This document shows positions 57,530 to 64,000 of a DNA stretch of 64,000 nucleotides, one piece after another. Position numbers and translations under genes: made by a program. The stretch covers positions 1 to 64,000 of the forward strand of contig WNNJ02002183.1 of the NCBI GenBank assembly GCA_012934845.2, given 5' to 3'. Source of the DNA: Pomphorhynchus laevis (Eukaryota > Acanthocephala > Palaeacanthocephala > Echinorhynchida > Pomphorhynchidae). The notes under the pieces were generated by a model. It was not told where the DNA came from. It saw only the letters and a list, made by a program, of their open reading frames with translations, and did no database searches. Position 1 is the first letter of the stretch. Every line of letters starts with the position of its first letter.

Positions 57530-60390
57530 TTTTAAGGACAGATGCTGGGCCCGTTTCAGAGCCCAACTAGCTCTCTTCAGGATACGTTTTATTATAATAA
57601 TAAAGATTTTTTTAAATAAATAAACAAGCCGTCAATAAGTCAGAGTAAATAAATAAATGAAAAGTACACACTTTTGAATCGAGATGGAACGCAGGTCTTT
57701 CGGACAAGAGACCGGATGCTTTTCAGGTAAAAAATATACGCCTACTAATATTGACGCCGGCCACATCGGATGGGGTGGCTAAAAGCATTGTGACGGCCAC
57801 CTCCCTTCTTTGATCGGTTGTCAAAAGCTGACAGACCCGAGAAGAAAGAGGAGCGACGGTTTTGGAGGTGCCCGGAAGAGGCCCCCAGACATTTAGAATA
57901 TCTGGTACAGATAAGTCTCTACTCATGAAGTCTCACCAAGGCGGGATTGGTTGCGGTGATTGTGTGGCTCCATAATTGTGTAGGGTTAGTGACTCCTCCA
58001 GAACTTTGTCAAGGCCTATACTACCGATCCAACCCGCAGCCCTATCCCTCCAACAAACAAACTTCTCCTTCTTGAATATCTTCCAAAAGGAAGACAGAGA
58101 AGGGTTAAGACGAGTGATACTTGACCTATCCCTACTCAGCTGGAAGCAGAATTTGGTACGCCAGTATTCAGTCGAGAGCGTCTGTTTGGTGGAAGAAGAG
58201 AGACCAGGGAGGTGCAATAGTTTAGCTAGGACCTTGAGTTTTGTCGGAGTGGGACTAAAAATACGACCTTTATAGGTTGTCGATAGAAACGCGGAGGCTT
58301 GCGAAGAGAGATAGGAATTAAATTCGGTTAAACTCTCATTACAAATTCGGGGGAAGCGTTGGATGGCTGCCCTGAAGAAATCCACTCTGATCAGGTCAAA
58401 GTGGAATCTTCTACGAAACAGTGAATCCTCCTCTATCCGCCAACGAATTAGATCATGAGAGGTGGACAGATGTTGCCGCGATTGCTCCGTTCAGAAGGGT
58501 TTAAGCAACCACTTATCGTGAAGCAATAGTAAGTCGAGGAGTGAGTTCGTTGATGTGCAATGAAAGGTGGGGGACGGTGGTTAATGAATAAAATAACCGT
58601 TCCTGGCTCTGCGGAGTGCTGCATTAATCCAACGACCAGTTCTATCGTTGAAGTCACTTAGTACCATGTCATAGCCGCCATCAATAATCCCATCCAGGAG
58701 GTTACGGTTCTTGTAAATCACTCCTGGACGAATGTAGACGTTGGCTAGACTGAGACGTTTACCGTTCTTAACGAGTGAAACTACTAAGCAAGACAGGGCT
58801 GGACAAGAATAGTTTAAAATGAGGGAAGACCTTAAAGAGCATTTCACTAAGGTCAAGAGTCCTTGAGATGAAGAGGAGTGAGGAGGGGTTATGTACGGAG
58901 TATAGTGTGAATAAATGTGCTTAGGGATAAATCGAGTAATATCCTGGGGGAGACGGATAGACCGCGTCTCCTGAAGGACTATAACATCCGCGTCTCTACC
59001 AGATAGAAGCTTAAGGGCAGAAGCACTCCCCCCCACGAATTCCACTGAAGAATGTTCAGTGAAAAAGGCTCGGGCTTACTCACCATTGTGGCAGATTAGT
59101 TGGACGGGAGCAGCCGACCTAGACAGAGCTAGGTGTGGAAAGGTTACCCTTCCCACCTCTAGCCCCATCAGAGATCGGAGCCCCCTGGGCAATATCATCA
59201 TCTCCCTTTATTGAGGCACTCATATTTAGAAGCTTTCCGACCTTTATTGGAGGAACCGAGCGGGCTGAAGCGCCCCTTTTCTTAGATTTAGGAAGGACAT
59301 AATCAGGTTGAACTGGCGGGGCTGAGAGAAATTCACCCAAGAGAGGTGCCAGCAGCTGTTGTAACTGAGAAAGAATACTTTTTTGTGTTATCTAGAAGAT
59401 ATAAAATGTCCTTATTGGACATACGATCGGATGAAGAATTTGAGTCCAAGGAAACTTCTGCATAGCTTTTACGGGAAGAAGATTTAGTGGATTTAAACTT
59501 GTTTCTGAAGTCCCGGAAAAAGCTGCATCGGCGGGACCACGCAGGGTGGTCGCCGCCACAGTTGCTGCATACTGAGGGAGCCTCGCACCTCTCCTGTTTA
59601 GATAGCGCAACACAAATCGAGCTCTTACAAATTCCACAAGTCTTCTCTTGCTTACAAGTGGAGGCCCAGTGTTCCCACTTATGACATGAATTGCAATTCG
59701 GATATGAGACATTATCCTCATCGATAAGAATACACCTGAGATTGTAACCCATAAATGGGTTAATTGAGTTGGAGCAAAGTGTAACAGCATTGTCCACATC
59801 AGTTGTGCCAAATGCAACTGGCTGCGCATCTCCTGATTTAGATTTTAATTGCCGAATGGTGGAAAGCTTATACGAGTCTTTTAACCTGGCAAGGTCGTCT
59901 TTTTCTAGATATGTAGGAAAGTTAGTTAATTTCACTGTAGCTTGTACTGGTTTGAATACTATAGTACCCAGTTGTGAAAGATTATTATTAAAGAAAATGA
60001 TGTCTCCTTTTCAACATCCTTTTCAGATGTTGAAAAGGAGACTTTCAACTGATTAGGGTACGTCCTGACTGTATTAAATACTACTCTTCCAGGGTAATTT
60101 ATCACAAACTTCCTCAGGAAAACATTGAATAAAAAATGATTCTCCATTGGTTTAATAGCATTTATTATTGCTAAGTTTTTTAGTTTGAGTACCGGAGGAA
60201 TTTCCCCCGAGTCTTAATAGTAACAACATCAAAATTACTAACCTGCATGTCTTGAAATGTAGAATTAGAAGGATGAACAATACCTTTAACTTGAGAAATT
60301 TCGTTAAAAATGCTGCCATTATGTGTTTTTTCGATAGAGCTTTGAAGCTCCGACAAGCTAATTTCACTGTACATTTTTTATTACGGAAAG
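57530..60390 (-). pseudogene. Two-ORF LINE, copy C, with internal deletion
   Basis: Minus strand, same family as copies A and B. ORF1 pieces 60374-60180, 60147-59959, 59935-59333 (CNSCHKWEHWASTC, CGICKSSICV, CSNCGGDHPAWSRRC) and 59340-59119. ORF2 begins with ATG near 59083, nine bases after an ORF1 stop, with endonuclease DADVIVLQETRSIRLPQDIT and LSDFNDRTGRWINAALRR, then 58385-57933 and 57926-57723 (SYLSSQASAFLSTTYKGR; SVPDILNVWGPLPGTSK). The RT catalytic core is deleted: after 57660 the sequence jumps across AT-rich DNA to a 57-base RT-tail piece (57540-57597). ORF1 differs strongly from copy B while ORF2 is close. Confidence 0.8.
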
Positions 60391-60996
60391 GATTTCGCAT
60401 AAGCTCTGTGCATGGCACTGCGTATTGTAGTTTAACCATGCATCAGTCACTTAATTCTTTTTTATAAAAATGCTGTTTAACAGGGACACTTTCAAGTGTA
60501 CAAATATATAAAATATAATTTGTTGTTACACCTGCCCTGGGACACTCAATGGTGTACTCGTAAATAAATCACTATGTTTTCCATGAGGAGGCATAAACAC
60601 CAGGCAGCATTCTATATATCCTCATCAGACTAAGAAATAGAACTGAATTATTCTCGCAATATTCAAAGTCGCAACGCATGCCCAGTCGTCCTATGTGTGA
60701 CGACAAACTTCAACAACAGTAGACGCGTTTCGCTCTTACGGAGCTCATCAGTACCGTGACTTTAATAGTCATCCATAGGCACCTTAACACACACTTAAAC
60801 AGTGTTCAAAGCTCGAAAAATAGAACTACCCTTAATCTGAAACATCGGAGGGGGATTTAGCATAAGCTCTGTACATGACAGTGCGTATTGCAGTTTAACA
60901 ATGCATTAGACACTAAATTCCTTTTAATAGAAATGTTGTTTAACAGAAACACTTTCACGTGTACAAATATATAAAATATAAAGTGTTGTTACACCT
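60391..60996 (-). repeat. Tandem 463-base hammerhead repeat units
   Basis: The segment 60391-60530 is repeated at 60854-60993 (period 463), giving one complete unit (about 60530-60993) preceded by the end of another. On the minus strand the unit holds a complete hammerhead core at 60751-60722: CTGATGAG, stem II CTC/GAG closed by the flanking G-C with loop CGTAA, CGAAAC, a two-pair stem III, and GTC as the cleavage triplet. Bases GGTA and TACT can form stem I. The unit has no coding frame. This fits PLE-associated or retrozyme-type repeats. Confidence 0.72.
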
Positions 60997-61455
60997 TATA
61001 TTTTATATATTTGTACACTTGAAAGTGTCCCTGAAAAACAGCATTTATATTAAAAGGAATTTAGTGCATGATGCATGGTTAAACTGCAATATGCACTGCA
61101 ATGCACAGTGCTTATGCTAAATTTCCTCTGATAATTTAGATTAAGGGTAGTTCTGTTTTTCGAGCTTTAAACAATGTTTAAGCGTGTATTAAAGTGCCTA
61201 TGGATGATTATTAAAGTCACGGTACTGATGAGCTCCGTTAGGGCGAAACGCGTCTACGGTTGTTGAAGTTTGTCGTCACACATAAAATGACCGGGCATAC
61301 GTTGTGATTTTGAATATTGCGAGAATAATTCGGTTCTATTTCTTGATCTGATGAGGATATATTGAATGCTGCCATGTGTTTATGCCTCCGTGAGTAAAAC
61401 ATAAGGATTTATTTACGAGTACACCGTTTGGTGTCTCAAGGCAGGTGTAAAAACA
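60997..61455 (+). repeat. Inverted 463-base hammerhead unit
   Basis: Mirror image of 60530-60996, so 60525-61455 is a palindrome of about 930 bases centred near 60996. The hammerhead core lies on plus at 61225-61254: CTGATGAG, stem II CTC..GGG (with one G-U) and loop CGTTA, CGAAAC, then GCGTC. Arm identity is imperfect, so it is not a recent assembly duplicate. Confidence 0.72.
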
Positions 61456-61579
61456 ATTTATATTATATATACCGTCGCTTGCGATTTGAAATTTGGGGCG
61501 TCTTCTATCGGGACTCGACATATAAAAATGAAATATAAATATTTAAAACCTGAAATATGATTTTGAATTCTAAAATTTA

Positions 61580-61900
61580 TTCAAAGCGTTTCGGTTGATT
61601 GATAGCCTTTTTTAGATATTCTTGCACACTAATCGTTTCCACAATTGCTGGTTAACAACTAAACCCGTTCTGATAAAATTCTGATAAAATTGTTATTTAG
61701 AATTTTGGAACGCTTAAATTGTTGTAAGGATTTTATTTTGGTTATTTTATTGTTATTTTGGTTACGGGTTTAGTTGTTATCCGCCAAAATCAAACAAACA
61801 AAAGTATTCTTCGGACGTTTCGGTTTTCGACCTTATCAATAGAACAATAAAAATGCACAATTAGTGAATCATTAAAATCATCATAAGAGTTAAAGGTCTA
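61580..61900 (-). repeat. PLE-like terminal fragments with hammerhead-type boxes
   Basis: Two places on the minus strand show the second hammerhead box next to a short GC-pairing stem: ACCGAAACGC at about 61596-61587, preceded by AAAAAAGGCTATC, and TTGATAAGGTCGAAAACC with GAAACGTCC at about 61833-61811. The first boxes are decayed. This CGTTTCGG...CCTT signature is typical of PLE ends. The region is otherwise AT-rich and non-coding. Confidence 0.45.
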
Positions 61901-61924
61901 AGAGTTAAATTCACGTTTATTCTG

Positions 61925-62200
61925 AATTGAATTCGTAATGTATTCAATGTAGTTGCCGATTAAAACTGGCTTCGATAAACGAACTTCAGGCTCCATGCCA
62001 CTTTTATAAGACCACTTAAGTATCGAAATGATGAAATACCCGGCAACACTAATCAGTAATACGAAGTACCCACTGGTCGTTTCGGTTGCCTGTTGTTACA
62101 GTAAAAGAAAGCATTTCCGACATGTTGCTTAAAAGTCTGCGGCTTTCGATATCGAACCAGAAAATTTTTCCTCTTGCTGACCAAAAATATTATTCTAAAA
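61925..62200 (-). repeat. Inverted copy of the 413-base unit
   Basis: The reverse complement matches 32640-32940 and 32439-32528 (GTTGCCGATTAAAACTGGCT on plus). On the minus strand it reads GGCAACCGAAACGACC...TTACTGATTAGTGTTGCC: hammerhead boxes in permuted order, bracketed by pairing arms GGCAAC/GTTGCC. Confidence 0.65.
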
Positions 62201-62299
62201 CATTGGATTTTATCTATTAATCAATAAATAAAAATTCTTGATTATTTCTTTTTTATAAAAAAATATTTCCAATGTTTAAATTTATTAATAATGCAAAAT

Positions 62300-62440
62300 A
62301 TGTAGCCTCAGTTCAGTAATCTTATTTGTCCTACTAGCATGTTATTATTTATTGTGGATAAAAAATATTTATTCACCAGTTTTATAAATATCTTATATTT
62401 CGTACCAAATATGTAGCCTTAGTTAAGTCATCTGAATTAA
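62300..62440. repeat. Two diverged copies of the dispersed GTAGACTCAGTTAGCTGA motif
   Basis: GTAGCCTCAGTTCAGTAATC at 62301 and GTAGCCTTAGTTAAGTCATC at 62412, each after AT-rich DNA, as at the other sites (18951, 19147, 47288, 57441). Confidence 0.5.
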
Positions 62441-62519
62441 TGATATAAGCGTTTCAAGTAAAATTAATAATATTATAATTCATCACATTTTCAGAAACTA
62501 AATTATTAATTAAAAAAAT

Positions 62520-62600
62520 AGAAAAGGGTTTACGAACCTTAAACAAACCTTTAATGTGTATGCGAACCTTCAAACGCTTATACAAACCTTTTAAAAAGAA
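62520..62600. repeat. 19-21 base minisatellite, left block
   Basis: Units like AACCTTTAACGCTTATACGA, here diverged. The same repeat resumes at 63835-64000. Confidence 0.75.
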
Positions 62601-63830
62601 GATTTATTTTTACGTGGCAAATGCGTGCCAGCGCATGCTTACATGACCACAACAAACAAAAAGGTAAATCATGTTTCGAGAAAGTGTGAAGCGGAGAAGG
62701 TGTTTGAATGTGATAAAGGAAGGAGCGCGGCGGATGTCGAGAGGGAGTTGATTCCAGGCGAGTGGGGCGGCAACGAGGAAGGATCGAAGACCATAGTTGT
62801 TGGAGTAATTGGTAACGTAGAGTAAGAGAGTACGATGGGAAAGCAGCGATAGCGAGGTGGGGCGAGTGTCGTCTAAGAAAGAAGGTTGATGAACGATGGG
62901 GGGCCGATAGCGATGAGACGAAAAGTTACAAGAAAAAGACGGAGTTTGATGCGGATGTGGATGGTGGGTCAGATGAGTGTGCAAGATATGTGAATGTGTG
63001 GTCGAAGCGACGGTGACGAAAGAGCACTCGAACGGCGGAGTTGATTATTCGTTGTAGAGGTAGATGATGGATTTTGGAGAATTAGCGAAAAGGCTATGGC
63101 AGTAATCGATTTTAGGAAAAAGTGGCGATGAAATAAGAGACATACAAGAACGGAAGTCGATAAGGGGGCGGATACGGCGGATGCCATGGTGAATTATGTT
63201 AGACGAGCGGACCTTCTCACGAACGTAGGGTTTAAGGGAAGGGGGATCATCAAAATGGAAGTCTAAGAAAGTGAGATTGTGAACTATGAGGATGATCGAT
63301 GAAGCAAAAGATTCCGCGGGAGGAGATATGTTTGGTTTACGGGGGAGGATCTGAAAGAAGAGACATACAAGAACGGAAGTCGATAAGGGGGCGGATACGG
63401 CGGATGTCACGGAGAATTATGTTAGACGAGCGGACCTTGTCACGACGAAGGGTTTAAGGGAAGGGGGATCATCAAAATGGAAGTCTAAGAAAGTGAGATT
63501 GTGAACTATGAGGATGATCGATGAAGCAAAGATTCCGCGGGAGGAGATATGTTTGGTTTACGGGGGAGGATCCACATTATTTTGGACTTGTCGGGGTTTA
63601 GAAAGAGATGGAGATTGGAGAGACGTTCGTAGATAGAAGAAAGACAGTTGAATGCAGAATTGCCGATATCATGTGTGCGATGTGCGGGTGCATGAGCGTA
63701 GATGAGGATGTCATCGGCGTATTGCATTACGTTAAAGAAGAAAGGTTTGATAAACGGAGAGAGATCGCCAAGCAGACGAGAGAAAATCAGTGGACATCGG
63801 ACTGAACCTTGTACGACCTCGCAAAAAATA
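62600..63830 (-). pseudogene. CR1/L2-like LINE, 3' half
   Basis: Minus strand. RT block with VVQGSVRCPLIFSRLLGDLS then MQYADDILIYAHAPAHRTHD at 63840-63660 (YADD intact), LNPDKSKIMWILPRKPNISP, then RSSNIIHHGIRRIRPLID and FPKIDYCHSLFANSP, and the C-terminal VTNYSNNYGLRSFLVAAPLA / WNQLPLDIRRAPSFITFKHL. A stretch of about 223 bases is tandemly duplicated (units starting 63139 and 63362), which breaks the frame. The 5' half is absent. Shares its 3' end with 8.3-8.56 and 16.05-16.4 kb. Confidence 0.75.
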
Positions 63831-63834
63831 GGGA

Positions 63835-64000
63835 TTTAATGCTTATACTAACCTTTAAACGCTTCTACAAAACTTTAAACTCGTATACAAACCATTAACG
63901 CTTTTACGAACCTTTAATCTTATACGAACTTTAACGACTATTCGTACTTTCAACCTTATACGATCCTTTAACATTATACAAACCTTTAACGCTTATACGA
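63835..64000. repeat. 19-21 base minisatellite, right block
   Basis: About eight units of AACCTTTAACGCTTATACGA type running off the window end. Confidence 0.85.

Overview
The window is low-GC nuclear DNA from an invertebrate animal. Supporting this are split host genes with roughly 52-53 base introns (malonyl-CoA synthetase ACSF3, a HIRIP3-like histone chaperone, a TRIM-type RING/B-box protein, anaphase-promoting complex subunit APC11) and a repeat load of Penelope-like elements (PLEs), several LINE lineages, a Merlin DNA transposon, an old Ty3/gypsy copy and many satellites. No diagnostic marker fixes the phylum. All calls are from reading the sequence; no database search was run.

Layout. 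1-1 kb: last exons of ACSF3 (+). 2-3 kb: LINE reverse transcriptase relic. 3.4-17.1 kb: HIRIP3-like gene on the minus strand, with a first coding exon (about 17 kb), a cluster of six in-phase micro-exons (12.3-13.1 kb) and CHZ-domain exons (3.4-5.3 kb). Its introns hold PLE relics, a LINE deletion derivative, the Ty3/gypsy fossil and a large microsatellite palindrome. 17-20 kb: retroelement scraps and AT-rich DNA. 20.4-23.8 kb: an intact single-exon 1160-codon beta-propeller/coiled-coil gene. 23.9-29.2 kb: a 13/11-base satellite that leaves all three minus-strand frames open for kilobases. 29.2-33 kb: PLE and hammerhead-type palindromes and repeats plus an unrecognised coiled-coil exon. 33-42 kb: two copies of one LINE family in opposite orientations. 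42.4 kb: TRIM-like first exon. 43.4-46.9 kb: a PLE split by an insertion with Merlin pieces and a Merlin-related minisatellite. 47-50 kb: minisatellite with a LINE fragment, a 1-kb TA-flanked inverted-repeat element, then intact APC11. 50.6-53.5 kb: GIY-YIG PLE. 54.2-57.3 kb: an unusual RT element with a Cys-rich N-terminus and a nuclease-like C-terminus. 57.5-60.4 kb: third LINE copy. 60.4-62.2 kb: tandem and inverted repeats with hammerhead ribozyme cores. 62.5-64 kb: CR1/L2-like LINE inside a short minisatellite.

Two things stand out. First, hammerhead-ribozyme cores sit in tandem and head-to-head repeat units of defined length (463 and 413 bases), together with relatives across the window. 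This looks like the small ribozyme retroelements (retrozymes) that are thought to borrow PLE machinery, and some members appear to have a circularly permuted core with a covarying stem. Second, the HIRIP3-like gene carries a tandem array of 54-60 base phase-0 micro-exons, each encoding one copy of an acidic repeat of about 20 residues, so exon and protein repeat coincide.
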